A stretch of DNA of 64,000 bases from Streptomyces calvus (lineage in GTDB: Bacteria > Actinomycetota > Actinomycetes > Streptomycetales > Streptomycetaceae), in assembly GCF_006782915.1 (NCBI RefSeq), contig NZ_VCNP01000055.1, forward strand, positions 124,001-188,000, given 5' to 3'. Numbering within the stretch: position 1 is the first letter of the stretch; every line of letters starts with the position of its first letter. Below the pieces are notes generated by a model. It searched no databases, had not been told where the DNA came from, and worked only from the letters and a program-made list of their open reading frames with translations. The position numbers and the translations under genes are program-made. This document shows, piece by piece, positions 51,139 to 59,921 of this stretch.

Positions 51139-51144
51139 CACTCC

Positions 51145-52035
51145 GTGACCAGCGAGATCACCCTCTTCGTCAACCCCACCGCGGGCCGCGGCCGGGGCGC
51201 CCGAGCGGCGCGGCCGGCCGCTTCCGCGTTGCGGGACGCCGGCTTCTCGGTGCGGACGGTCCTCGGCGAGAACGCCGGCGACGCCCTGGCCCGCGCCCGT
51301 GCCGCCGTCGAGGACGGCACCGGCGCCCTGATCGCCGTGGGCGGCGACGGCATGGCGAACCTGGCGCTCCAGGCCGTGGTCGGCACCGGGACCCCGCTCG
51401 GGCTGGTCGCCGTCGGCACCGGCAACGACTTCGCCCGCGCGCTCGGCATGCCGCTGCGGGAGCCGGCCGCCGCCGGCCGGATGATCGCCGACGCCCTCAA
51501 GTGCGGCCGGGTGCGCGACATCGACCTCGGGCGGGCGGGCGATCGCTGGTTCGGCACCGTCCTCGCCTCGGGCTTCGACTCCCGGGTCAACGACCGCGGC
51601 AACCGGATGCGGCTGCCCGCCGGGCGCTTCAGGTACGACCTCGCCATGGTCGCCGAGCTCGCCGCGTTCCGTCCCTTCCCGTACCGGATCACCCTCGACG
51701 GCGGCGACGTCCGCGAGGTGGAGGCGACGCTGGTCGCGGTCGGCAACGGCTCGTCGTACGGCGGCGGCATGCGGATATGCCCCGGGGCCGACCTCACCGA
51801 CGGGCTGTTCGACGTCACGGTGGTCGGGGACTGCGGCCGGGGCACGCTGCTGAGGGTGTTCCCGACGGTGTACCGGGGCAGCCACATCGACCATCCCAAG
51901 GTCACCGTGTTCCGCGCGGCGCGGGTGGAACTGGCCGCCGCGGGGATCACCGGGTACGCGGACGGCGAACCGCTCGGGCCGCTGCCGCTGACCGCGCGCT
52001 GCGTGCGCGGGGCCGTGCGGGTCGTGGGCCCCTGA
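51145..52035 (+). CDS. diacylglycerol kinase-family lipid kinase
   Basis: This 296-residue protein of the DAGK/YegS family phosphorylates a lipid hydroxyl. The N-terminal FVNPTAGRGRGARA and the nucleotide-binding VGGDGM (65-70) with VGTGNDFARALGMP are the two conserved catalytic motifs. The C-terminal beta-sandwich (GSSYGGGMRICPGADLTDGLFDV) is also clear. The specific lipid (diacylglycerol, sphingoid or other) is not readable. It lies between tatC and the helicase in a conserved actinobacterial order. Confidence 0.9.
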   Translation: MTSEITLFVNPTAGRGRGARAARPAASALRDAGFSVRTVLGENAGDALARARAAVEDGTGALIAVGGDGMANLALQAVVGTGTPLGLVAVGTGNDFARALGMPLREPAAAGRMIADALKCGRVRDIDLGRAGDRWFGTVLASGFDSRVNDRGNRMRLPAGRFRYDLAMVAELAAFRPFPYRITLDGGDVREVEATLVAVGNGSSYGGGMRICPGADLTDGLFDVTVVGDCGRGTLLRVFPTVYRGSHIDHPKVTVFRAARVELAAAGITGYADGEPLGPLPLTARCVRGAVRVVGP

Positions 52036-52120
52036 GCTGGGCCGTTCCCGCCGCCCGCCGGACCCGATCCGGATAATGATCGTCCTGTTGTCGGTGCGGC
52101 CCGGTACGCTCGAAAGCACG

Positions 52121-54934
52121 ATGACAGAGGACCTCTCACCGGCCGAGCGGTACGCGGCAGCACGCAGGCGCGCTGCCGAGCAGGCCACCGCGCTCGCCTC
52201 CTTCCGCGAGATGTACGACTTCGGCCTCGATCCCTTCCAGATAGAGGCCTGCCAGGCGCTCGAGGCGGGGAAGGGCGTGCTGGTCGCCGCGCCCACCGGC
52301 TCCGGCAAGACGATCGTGGGCGAGTTCGCCGTCCACCTCGCCCTGGGACAGGGCAGGAAGTGCTTCTACACGACCCCCATCAAGGCGCTGTCGAACCAGA
52401 AGTACGCCGACCTGTGCCGGCGCTACGGCACCGAGCACGTGGGCCTGCTCACCGGCGACAACAGCGTCAACTCCGACGCCCCGGTGGTCGTGATGACCAC
52501 CGAGGTGCTGCGGAACATGCTGTACGCCGGGTCGCAGACCCTGCTGGGCCTCGGCTACGTGGTGATGGACGAGGTGCACTACCTCTCCGACCGCTTCCGC
52601 GGCGCCGTCTGGGAGGAAGTGATCATCCACCTCCCCGAGTCGGTGACCCTGGTGTCGCTGTCGGCGACCGTGTCGAACGCCGAGGAGTTCGGCGACTGGC
52701 TGGACACCGTCCGCGGTGACACGGAGGTGATCGTCTCCGAGCACCGGCCCGTGCCGCTGTTCCAGCACGTGCTCGCCGGACGGCGGATGTACGACCTGTT
52801 CGAGGAGGGCGAGGGCCACAAGAAGGCCGTCAACCCGGACCTCACGCGCATGGCCAGGCTGGAGGCGAGCCGCCCGTCCTGGGGCGACCGCAGGCGCGGG
52901 CGCAACAACCTGCGGGAGGCCGACCGGGAGCGGGAGCGCCGGCAGCGCTCGCGCGTGTGGACGCCGAGCCGGCCGGAGGTCATCGAGCGGCTGGACGCCG
53001 AGGGCCTGCTGCCCGCGATCACCTTCATCTTCAGCCGCGCCGCCTGCGAGGCCGCCGTCCAGCAGTGCCTGTACGCCGGGCTGCGGCTCAACGACGAGGA
53101 GGCGCGGGCGCACGTCCGCTCCCTGGTCGAGGAGCGCACCGCCTCCATCCCGGCCGAGGACCTGCACGTCCTCGGCTACTACGAGTGGCTGGAGGGCCTG
53201 GAGCGCGGCATCGCGGCCCATCACGCGGGCATGCTGCCGACGTTCAAGGAGGTCGTCGAGGAGCTGTTCGTCCGCGGGCTGGTGAAGGCCGTGTTCGCGA
53301 CGGAGACCCTCGCCCTGGGCATCAACATGCCCGCCCGCTCGGTGGTCCTGGAGAAGCTCGTCAAGTGGAACGGCGAGCAGCACGCCGACATCACCCCCGG
53401 TGAGTTCACCCAGCTGACCGGCCGGGCCGGCCGGCGCGGCATCGATGTCGAGGGCCACGCGGTGGTGCTGTGGCAGCGCGGGATGAACCCCGAGCACCTC
53501 GCGGGACTGGCCGGGACGCGCACGTATCCGCTGCGCTCCAGCTTCAAGCCGTCGTACAACATGGCGGTCAACCTGGTCGAGCAGTTCGGCCGGCACCGTT
53601 CGCGCGAGCTGCTGGAGACGTCGTTCGCGCAGTTCCAGGCGGACAAGTCGGTCGTGGGCATCTCGCGGCAGGTGCAGCGCAACGAGGAGGGGCTGGAGGG
53701 CTACAAGGCCTCCATGACCTGTCACCTCGGCGACTTCGAGGAGTACGCGCGGCTGCGCCGCGAGCTGAAGGACCGGGAGACCGAGCTGGCCCGGCAGGGC
53801 GCGGCGCAGCGGCGCGCCGAGGCGGCCGTCGCGCTGGAGAAGCTCAAGCCGGGCGACGTCATCCACGTGCCCACCGGCAAGTACGCGGGGCTGGCGCTGG
53901 TGCTCGACCCGGGCCTGCCCGCGGGCCGTTCCAACGGTCACCGCGGCTTCGAGTACAACGACGGTCCGCGCCCGCTGGTGCTGACCGCCGAACGGCAGGT
54001 CAAGCGGCTGGCGTCGATCGACTTCCCGGTGCCCGTGGAGGCGCTGGACCGGATGCGCATCCCGAAGTCCTTCAACCCGCGTTCGCCGCAGTCCCGTCGG
54101 GACCTCGCCTCCGCGCTGCGCACCAAGGCCGGGCACATCGCCCCGGAGCGGCACCGCAAGAAGCGCTCCCAGGCGGCCGACGACCGGGAGATCGCGCGGC
54201 TGCGCAAGGCGCTGCGGGCGCACCCGTGCCACGGCTGCCAGGACCGTGAGGACCACGCCCGCTGGGCCGAGCGCTACCACCGACTGCTGCGCGACACCTC
54301 GCAGTTGGAGCGGCGCATCGAGGGGCGGACGAACACCATCGCCCGCACCTTCGACCGGATCGTCGCGCTGCTGACCGAGATGGACTATCTGCGCGGCGAC
54401 GAGGTCACCGAGCACGGCAAGCGCCTGGCGCGGCTGTACGGCGAACTCGACCTGCTGGCCAGCGAGTGCCTGCGCGAAGGCGTCTGGGAGGGGCTGGCCC
54501 CCGCCGAACTCGCCGCCTGCGTCTCGGCGCTCGTGTTCGAGGCGAGGGTCGCCGACGACGCGATGGCGCCCAAGCTGCCCTCGGGCAAGGCGAAGGCGGC
54601 GCTCGGCGAGATGGTCCGCATCTGGGGCCGGCTGGACGCCCTGGAGGAGGACTTCCGCATCAGCCAGACGGAGGGCGTCGGCCAGCGCGAGCCCGACCTC
54701 GGCTTCGCCTGGGCCGCCTACATGTGGGCCTCCGGCAAGGGCCTGGACGAGGTGCTGCGCGAGGTGGAGATGCCGGCCGGTGACTTCGTGCGCTGGTGCA
54801 AGCAGGTCATCGACGTGCTCGGGCAGATCTCGGCCGCGGCGCCCGCCGGCGACGGAACGACGGTCGCCAGGAACGCCCGCAAGGCCGTGGACGCGCTGCT
54901 GCGCGGCGTCGTGGCCTACTCGTCGGTGGGCTGA
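52121..54934 (+). CDS. helY: DEVH-box RNA/DNA helicase, HelY / Mtr4-like
   Basis: This 937-residue superfamily 2 helicase of the Ski2/Mtr4 type has Walker A APTGSGKT (57-64, K63), DEVH at 150-153, SAT in VSLSATVSNAEEF and motif VI QLTGRAGRRGID. A C-terminal DSHCT-like helical domain extends from about 760 and contains a CxxC-type HPCHGCQDREDH segment. The upstream partners tatA, tatC, pafB and pafC match the helY locus of mycobacteria. The ATG at 52121 is chosen to begin MTEDLSPAERYAAARRRA; no clear ribosome site is seen. RNA processing or decay is the probable role. Confidence 0.93.
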   Translation: MTEDLSPAERYAAARRRAAEQATALASFREMYDFGLDPFQIEACQALEAGKGVLVAAPTGSGKTIVGEFAVHLALGQGRKCFYTTPIKALSNQKYADLCRRYGTEHVGLLTGDNSVNSDAPVVVMTTEVLRNMLYAGSQTLLGLGYVVMDEVHYLSDRFRGAVWEEVIIHLPESVTLVSLSATVSNAEEFGDWLDTVRGDTEVIVSEHRPVPLFQHVLAGRRMYDLFEEGEGHKKAVNPDLTRMARLEASRPSWGDRRRGRNNLREADRERERRQRSRVWTPSRPEVIERLDAEGLLPAITFIFSRAACEAAVQQCLYAGLRLNDEEARAHVRSLVEERTASIPAEDLHVLGYYEWLEGLERGIAAHHAGMLPTFKEVVEELFVRGLVKAVFATETLALGINMPARSVVLEKLVKWNGEQHADITPGEFTQLTGRAGRRGIDVEGHAVVLWQRGMNPEHLAGLAGTRTYPLRSSFKPSYNMAVNLVEQFGRHRSRELLETSFAQFQADKSVVGISRQVQRNEEGLEGYKASMTCHLGDFEEYARLRRELKDRETELARQGAAQRRAEAAVALEKLKPGDVIHVPTGKYAGLALVLDPGLPAGRSNGHRGFEYNDGPRPLVLTAERQVKRLASIDFPVPVEALDRMRIPKSFNPRSPQSRRDLASALRTKAGHIAPERHRKKRSQAADDREIARLRKALRAHPCHGCQDREDHARWAERYHRLLRDTSQLERRIEGRTNTIARTFDRIVALLTEMDYLRGDEVTEHGKRLARLYGELDLLASECLREGVWEGLAPAELAACVSALVFEARVADDAMAPKLPSGKAKAALGEMVRIWGRLDALEEDFRISQTEGVGQREPDLGFAWAAYMWASGKGLDEVLREVEMPAGDFVRWCKQVIDVLGQISAAAPAGDGTTVARNARKAVDALLRGVVAYSSVG

Positions 54935-54956
54935 CCGCCTCGCCGACCACGCCCGC

Positions 54957-54987
54957 AAGCCCGGCGCGCCCCGTGCGCGCCGGGCTT
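54957..54987 (+). terminator. hairpin after helY
   Basis: A perfect 12-bp stem (54957-54968 with 54976-54987), flanked by AA and TT, 23 nt after the helY stop. Confidence 0.9.
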
Positions 54988-55129
54988 CTGCGTTCCGTGC
55001 GCCCTCCACACGCGCCCGGGCCGGGCATCACCGGCGGGCCCGGTGGGCAGGATGAGGAGGCGCGGCGCCTCCCTCACCCGTGACGGTGAGTGGTTTTCGC
55101 ACGCCCGCGCAAGGTGACGGACTGTGTTC

Positions 55130-55148
55130 GAACGGATTCGCACCGTTC
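55130..55148. promoter_or_regulatory. inverted repeat upstream of the conservon
   Basis: GAACGG (55130-55135) and CCGTTC (55143-55148) form a 6-7-6 inverted repeat about 180 nt upstream of the sensor gene. The 392-nt gap 54935-55326 holds this repeat, the helY terminator and AT-richer sequence (55120-55270) likely to contain the conservon promoter. I see no gene in it. Confidence 0.45.
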
Positions 55149-55326
55149 AAATGACCCGAGCGTACTCCTGCCTCAGCGGTCATTTCCGGCACTTGCTGAA
55201 TATGACATGCCGATGATCCCGTCGGACTAAGCTCGCCCGCAGCGCACCGAGTTGAGACGAATTCGTGTGCTTGTTCCCCTATGCGCAGGTTTCCGACCAT
55301 CAGTCGATTCGCTTCAGAGGGCTCAC

Positions 55327-56937
55327 ATGGCGAGTGTCCATCTTCCTTACGCACGCGTGCTGTTGTTGCCGGCCATAGTGATGGCCGCGGCAACCGGAAC
55401 CGCCGTCGCCCTGGTGGCGGAGCCCGCCCGGATCGCCGTCGGCGTGTGCGGTGCCGTCGCGACCCTGCTGGTGACCGCCGCCGCGGCCGAGGCGGTGCGC
55501 CGCGGCCGCGCCCTGCGGGACGAACGCGCCGAGCACGAGCGTCACCGTGCGTGTCTGGAGGCGCGCATCGCCGCCCACGACACGGAGACGCACTACTTCA
55601 CCAGCCAGGTCGTCCCCGCGGCCCTGGACCACCTGCACAGCGGGAACGCCCCCGACGAGGTGCTCCGCGCCCTGCCCCGGCTCGACCCGGCCTGGCGCGA
55701 CCTGCCGAAGTACCAGATCCAGCTGCTCAGGACGATGCTGAGGATCATCGACGACGAGGAGACCCTGCGTGATTCCTCACAGCGCTCCTTCGTCAGCATC
55801 GCCCGCCGCGTCCAGGCGATCGTCCACCAGCAGGCCAAGGAACTCCGCGAGATGGAGGAGGACCACGGCCGCAACCCCGAGGTCTTCGACGACCTGCTGC
55901 GCATCGACCACGGCACCGCGCTGATCGGCCGCCTCGCCGACTCCATCTCCGTGCTCGGCGGCGGCCGCCCCGGACGCCAGTGGCCCAAGCCCGTCGCGCT
56001 CTACAGCGTGCTGCGCGGCGCCATGTCCCGCATCCTGGAGTACCGCCGCATCGACCTGAAGTCGATCGCCAAGGTCAACATCAAGGGCATCTACGTCGAG
56101 CCGGTCATCCACGCCGCCGCCGAACTCCTCGACAACGCCACCCGCTACTCGCCGCCCACCTCCAAGGTGAGCGTCACCGCCACCGAGGTGCAGACCGGCG
56201 TCGCCATCGAGATCGAGGACGCCGGAGTCAGCCTCGACGAGCAGGCCCGCGCCCGCATCGAGGGCATCCTGGAGAAGGCCCAGATGGGCGTCGACCTCCA
56301 GGAGATCGGCGAGAGCCCGCGCCTCGGCCTCGCCGTCGTCGGCCGGCTGTGCACCGCCTTCAACATGCAGGTCTCGCTGCGCGCCTCCGCCTACGGCGGC
56401 GTCCGCGCCGTACTCGTCGTGCCCAGCGAGATGATGACCGACCAGCCCGGCGTCGGCCTCGCCCACGGCATCGGGGCGACCGCCGTGCCCCGCCCCGTCG
56501 ACGCCCTGCCCGGCCCCGAGCGCGCCCCCAAGCGGCGCCGCCCCACCAGCCCCCGCATCCCCGACTCGGTCGCCGTGGAGGACGACGTCCCCGAGGTCAC
56601 CGAGTGGACGGCGGGCGGCCTGCCGCAGCGCCGCAGCCGGGTGAAGACCCCGCTGGCCCAGCGGTACGCCGAGCAGGCCGCCGCCGAACGGGCCAAGCGC
56701 GAGGCCGCCGAACGCGGCGAGGAGTACCACGACATCTGGGCGGATCCCGAGCCCGAGAAGAAGAAGCAGAACGACCGCGAGCCGGGCCTGTGGGTCGACG
56801 CCTTCTGGGAGGGCCTGAAGAAGGACCTCGACCCGGGCGTCCACCCCACCGACTTCACCCGGAACCCGACTGCCTACCTGCATCTCATCAACGAACCGGC
56901 CCGCACCGAGGCCGATGACGAGGGGGACCTCAAGTGA
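55327..56937 (+). CDS. rarA: conservon sensor-kinase-like protein (CvnA/RarA)
   Basis: This 536-residue membrane protein has two N-terminal transmembrane helices (about 8-60). A helical region with RIDHGTALIGRLADSISVLGG follows at the place of the kinase H-box. The HATPase domain has N-box AAELLDNATRYSPP and G-box ESPRLGLAVVGRL. The C-terminal ~150 residues are disordered and end in a short acidic segment. Such proteins head conservons and are thought to sense a signal and act with the small GTPase. AGAGGG precedes the ATG at 55327. The next gene begins inside its stop codon (GTGA overlap). Confidence 0.92.
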   Translation: MASVHLPYARVLLLPAIVMAAATGTAVALVAEPARIAVGVCGAVATLLVTAAAAEAVRRGRALRDERAEHERHRACLEARIAAHDTETHYFTSQVVPAALDHLHSGNAPDEVLRALPRLDPAWRDLPKYQIQLLRTMLRIIDDEETLRDSSQRSFVSIARRVQAIVHQQAKELREMEEDHGRNPEVFDDLLRIDHGTALIGRLADSISVLGGGRPGRQWPKPVALYSVLRGAMSRILEYRRIDLKSIAKVNIKGIYVEPVIHAAAELLDNATRYSPPTSKVSVTATEVQTGVAIEIEDAGVSLDEQARARIEGILEKAQMGVDLQEIGESPRLGLAVVGRLCTAFNMQVSLRASAYGGVRAVLVVPSEMMTDQPGVGLAHGIGATAVPRPVDALPGPERAPKRRRPTSPRIPDSVAVEDDVPEVTEWTAGGLPQRRSRVKTPLAQRYAEQAAAERAKREAAERGEEYHDIWADPEPEKKKQNDREPGLWVDAFWEGLKKDLDPGVHPTDFTRNPTAYLHLINEPARTEADDEGDLK

Positions 56938-57341
56938 TCCAGCAACGCGCCAACTTCGACTGGATGCTCAAGGAGCTCGCCGACGGCGTACCCGGCGTCG
57001 AGATGATCGTGGTGCTCTCCGCCGACGGCCTGCGCATCGCCCGCTACGGCGGTGAGCCCGACGCCGCCGACCGGGTCGCCGCGGCCTGCGCGGGCGTACA
57101 GAGCCTCGCCGGTGCCGTCGCGCAGGAACTGCCCGGCGGCGACGGCGAGATGAAGATGGTGCTCATCGAGATCAACGAGGGCTACTTCTATCTGATGGCG
57201 GCCGGCGCCAACGCCTATCTCGCGGTGCTCTCCGACATGACCTGCGAACCCGGCCGCATGGGCGGCATGATGCGCGACCTCGTCGTCCGCATCGGCGCCC
57301 ATCTGACCAGTCCGCCCCGACGGAACGGGCAGACCGTATGA
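56934..57341 (+). CDS. rarB: Roadblock/LC7 protein (CvnB/RarB)
   Basis: This 135-residue protein of the Roadblock/LC7 fold contains QQRANFDWMLKELADGVPGVEMIVVLSADGLRIARYG and MKMVLIEINEGYFYLMAAGANAYLAVLSD. In conservons it probably acts as a regulator or scaffold for the GTPase, comparable to MglB-type GTPase-activating proteins. It starts with GTG overlapping the rarA stop by 4 nt and ends in ATGA overlap with the next gene, so translation is tightly coupled. Confidence 0.94.
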   Translation: MIQQRANFDWMLKELADGVPGVEMIVVLSADGLRIARYGGEPDAADRVAAACAGVQSLAGAVAQELPGGDGEMKMVLIEINEGYFYLMAAGANAYLAVLSDMTCEPGRMGGMMRDLVVRIGAHLTSPPRRNGQTV

Positions 57342-57745
57342 CTCCTCCCCAACGCCAGAGGCGCTTCCCCCAGGACGACCCTCCTCCGCGACCGGACCGG
57401 CCGGCCAAGGAGGGGGAGGGCGGCAACCCGGAACGGCTGTACGTCGTCGCCGGACCGGACGGCGAACGAGCGGACATCGACCTCGTCACACTGATCGTGG
57501 CCCGCTCCCCGGACCCCCCGCCCTCCGCCACGCCCGAGCAGGCGGCGCTGCTCCGGCTGTGCGTCGCCCCCTTGTCGGTGGCCGAAGTGTCGGCCTATCT
57601 CAGCCTGCCGTTCAGCGTGGTGACCGTGCTGATCACCGAGATGCTGGCGGCGGAACTGGTCCAGGCGCGCTCCCCGATCGTCCGGCAGACGCTCCCCGAC
57701 CGTTCCCTTCTCGAAGCGGTGATGAATGGACTTCAAAGGCTCTGA
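57338..57745 (+). CDS. rarC: DUF742 protein (CvnC/RarC)
   Basis: This 135-residue protein has a charged, Pro-rich N-terminal 35 residues. A DUF742 domain follows with LYVVAGPDGERADIDLVTLIV, LCVAPLSVAEVSAYLSLPF and VLITEMLAAELVQARSP, which looks like a winged helix. It is the fixed third member of conservons; its contact partner is thought to be the sensor or GTPase. It overlaps rarB by 4 nt and the GTPase gene by 20 nt. Confidence 0.93.
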   Translation: MTPPQRQRRFPQDDPPPRPDRPAKEGEGGNPERLYVVAGPDGERADIDLVTLIVARSPDPPPSATPEQAALLRLCVAPLSVAEVSAYLSLPFSVVTVLITEMLAAELVQARSPIVRQTLPDRSLLEAVMNGLQRL

Positions 57746-58346
57746 CACCATCCCGGGCCCACGGACCGAGGACCAGCTGCCGCACACGGCACAGGCCGCG
57801 GCGAAGATCGTGATCGTGGGCGGATTCGGGGTCGGCAAGACCACCATGGTCGGCTCGGTCAGCGAGATCAAACCGCTGACCACCGAGGAGACCATGACGC
57901 AGGCCGGCATCGGGGTCGACGACAACTTCGGTTCCGCGTCCAAGACGGCCACCACGGTCGCCATGGACTTCGGCCGCATCAAGATCACCGACCAGCTGGT
58001 GCTGTACCTCTTCGGCACCCCGGGCCAGGAGCGCTTCTGGTTCCTGTGGAACGGACTGTTCGAAGGGGCGCTCGGCGCGGTCGTCCTGGTCGACACCCGG
58101 CGCCTGGAGGTCAGCTTCGACGTGATGGGGCGGCTGGAGGAGCGGGGCGTGCCGTTCGTCGTCGCGGTCAACTCCTTCCCCGACGCGCCGCGTTACCCCG
58201 TCGCCGACCTGCGGGCCGCGCTCGACCTCGCCGAGCAGATCCCCATCATCGAGTGCGACGTGCGGCGCCGGGCCTCCAGCCGTGACGTCCTGATGACCCT
58301 GATGCGGTTCCTGCACTCGCTCGCCATGACGGGCTCGCTCACCTGA
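57726..58346 (+). CDS. rarD: Ras-like GTPase (CvnD/RarD)
   Basis: This 206-residue small GTP-binding protein has a P-loop GGFGVGKTT (32-40, K38), switch II region LFGTPGQERFWF with the catalytic-type Gln, and a base-recognition motif AVNSFP in place of the usual NKxD. It resembles MglA-type GTPases. The conservon model puts it at the membrane with RarA, switched by RarB. The start overlaps rarC by 20 nt. A 54-nt gap separates it from the P450 gene. Confidence 0.93.
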   Translation: MDFKGSDTIPGPRTEDQLPHTAQAAAKIVIVGGFGVGKTTMVGSVSEIKPLTTEETMTQAGIGVDDNFGSASKTATTVAMDFGRIKITDQLVLYLFGTPGQERFWFLWNGLFEGALGAVVLVDTRRLEVSFDVMGRLEERGVPFVVAVNSFPDAPRYPVADLRAALDLAEQIPIIECDVRRRASSRDVLMTLMRFLHSLAMTGSLT

Positions 58347-58400
58347 ACCCCGCCGATCCGTCCCCGCCCAGCCCCCGATCTCCCTTCCGGAGCGACCACT

Positions 58401-59921
58401 GTGACGTCTGAACCCCACTCCCCGACCGGACCGTCCCCGACCGTCACGGACGACGCCCTGCCCGGCCCGCCGCCCGGCTGCCCCGCACACGGAACCGGCC
58501 CCGGAGGGCTGAACCGGCTGCACGAGGCGGAGGACCTGAAGGAGCTGTACGAGCGGCTGCGCGCCGAGCACGGCCCGGTGGCGCCCGCGCTGCTCCACGA
58601 CGACGTGCCGGTGTGGGTGGTCCTCGGCCACACCGAGAGCCAGCAGATGGTGCGCACCCCCGGGCAGTACTGCCGGGACAGCCGCATCTGGACGCCGCTC
58701 AAGGAGGGCCTGGTCAAGCCCGACCACCCGCTGATGCCGCACATCGCGTGGCAGCCGATGTGCTCCCACGCCGAGGGCGACGAGCACAAGCGGCTGCGCG
58801 GCGCCATCGACGCCGCCGTGTCGACCGTCGACTTCCGCGGCCTGCGCCGGCACATCAACCGCAGCACCCAGCGCATCGTCAACCGGTTCTGCGAGCTGGG
58901 CGAGGCCGACCTGGTCGCCCAGTACTCCGAGCACCTGCCGATGGCCGTGATGTGCCACGTCCTCGGCATGCCCGACGAGTACGACGACCGGCTCGTCGAG
59001 GCCGCCCGCGACATGCTCAAGGGCACCGAGACCGCCATCGCCAGCAACGCCTACATCATGGAGGCCCTGGGCCGCCTCACCGCCCGCTGCCGCGCCGAGC
59101 CCGCGAACGACTTCGCCAGCCACCTCGTCAACCACCCGGCCGAGCTGACCGACGAGGAGGTCCGCGAACAGCTCCGGGTGGTGCTCATCGGCGCCTACGA
59201 GGCCACCGCGAACCTCCTCGCCAACGTGCTGCGCCAGGTGCTGATCGACCCCCGCTTCCGCGCCCAGCTCAACGGCGGACAGATGACCGTGCCCGAGGCG
59301 GTGGAGCAACTGCTCTGGGACGAGCCGCCGTTCAGCACCATCTTCGCCTACTTCGCCAAGCAGGAGACCGAGCTGGGCGGCCGGCGCATCCGCAAGGGCG
59401 ACGGGCTGCTGTTCGCGCCGCTGCCCGCCAACGTGGACCCGCGCATCCGGCCCGACCCGACCGCCGACATGCAGGGCAACCGCTCGCACCTCGCCTTCGG
59501 CGGCGGCCCGCACGAGTGCCCCGGCCAGGACATCGGCCGCGCCATCGCCGAGGTCGGCGTCGACGCCCTGCTCATGCGGCTGCCCGACGTCGAACTCGAC
59601 ATCCCCGAGGACGAGTTGCGCTACACCGAGTCGATCGCCTCGCGGCACCTCGTGGCGCTGCCGGTCCGCTTCACGCCGCGCCCGCCGCAGGACGTGATGC
59701 AGCGGCCGAGCCACCACAACGACACACCGCCGCAGCAGGACTGGCACATCGGTGCCGGACGGCCGGAGACGGCGCCGGAACCCGCGTCCGCGCAGCCCGC
59801 GGCGCACCTCGTCCCGCCCCCGCCGCAGCCCGTCCCTGTGCCGCCGCCCTCGGCCGTGACGGATCCCGGCCCGCCGCGCAACGCCTGGCAGCGCCTGCTG
59901 CGCTGGTGGCGCGGCTACTGA
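58401..59921 (+). CDS. rarE: conservon cytochrome P450 (CvnE/RarE) lacking EXXR
   Basis: This 506-residue P450-fold protein has heme-binding FGGGPHECPGQD with ligand C373. The I-helix segment reads GAYEAT (264-269): the acid E267 is kept but the next Thr is Ala268. The K-helix, where EXXR is nearly universal, reads VEQLLWDEPP (301-310), so neither the Glu nor the Arg is at its place. The last ~85 residues are a Pro/Gln-rich disordered tail. CYP157 members of Streptomyces are a documented precedent for EXXR loss. It may bind heme without normal oxygenase chemistry. The start is GTG with CGGAGCG upstream. Its 3' end overlaps the convergent pseudouridine synthase gene by 7 nt. Confidence 0.9.
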   Translation: MTSEPHSPTGPSPTVTDDALPGPPPGCPAHGTGPGGLNRLHEAEDLKELYERLRAEHGPVAPALLHDDVPVWVVLGHTESQQMVRTPGQYCRDSRIWTPLKEGLVKPDHPLMPHIAWQPMCSHAEGDEHKRLRGAIDAAVSTVDFRGLRRHINRSTQRIVNRFCELGEADLVAQYSEHLPMAVMCHVLGMPDEYDDRLVEAARDMLKGTETAIASNAYIMEALGRLTARCRAEPANDFASHLVNHPAELTDEEVREQLRVVLIGAYEATANLLANVLRQVLIDPRFRAQLNGGQMTVPEAVEQLLWDEPPFSTIFAYFAKQETELGGRRIRKGDGLLFAPLPANVDPRIRPDPTADMQGNRSHLAFGGGPHECPGQDIGRAIAEVGVDALLMRLPDVELDIPEDELRYTESIASRHLVALPVRFTPRPPQDVMQRPSHHNDTPPQQDWHIGAGRPETAPEPASAQPAAHLVPPPPQPVPVPPPSAVTDPGPPRNAWQRLLRWWRGY

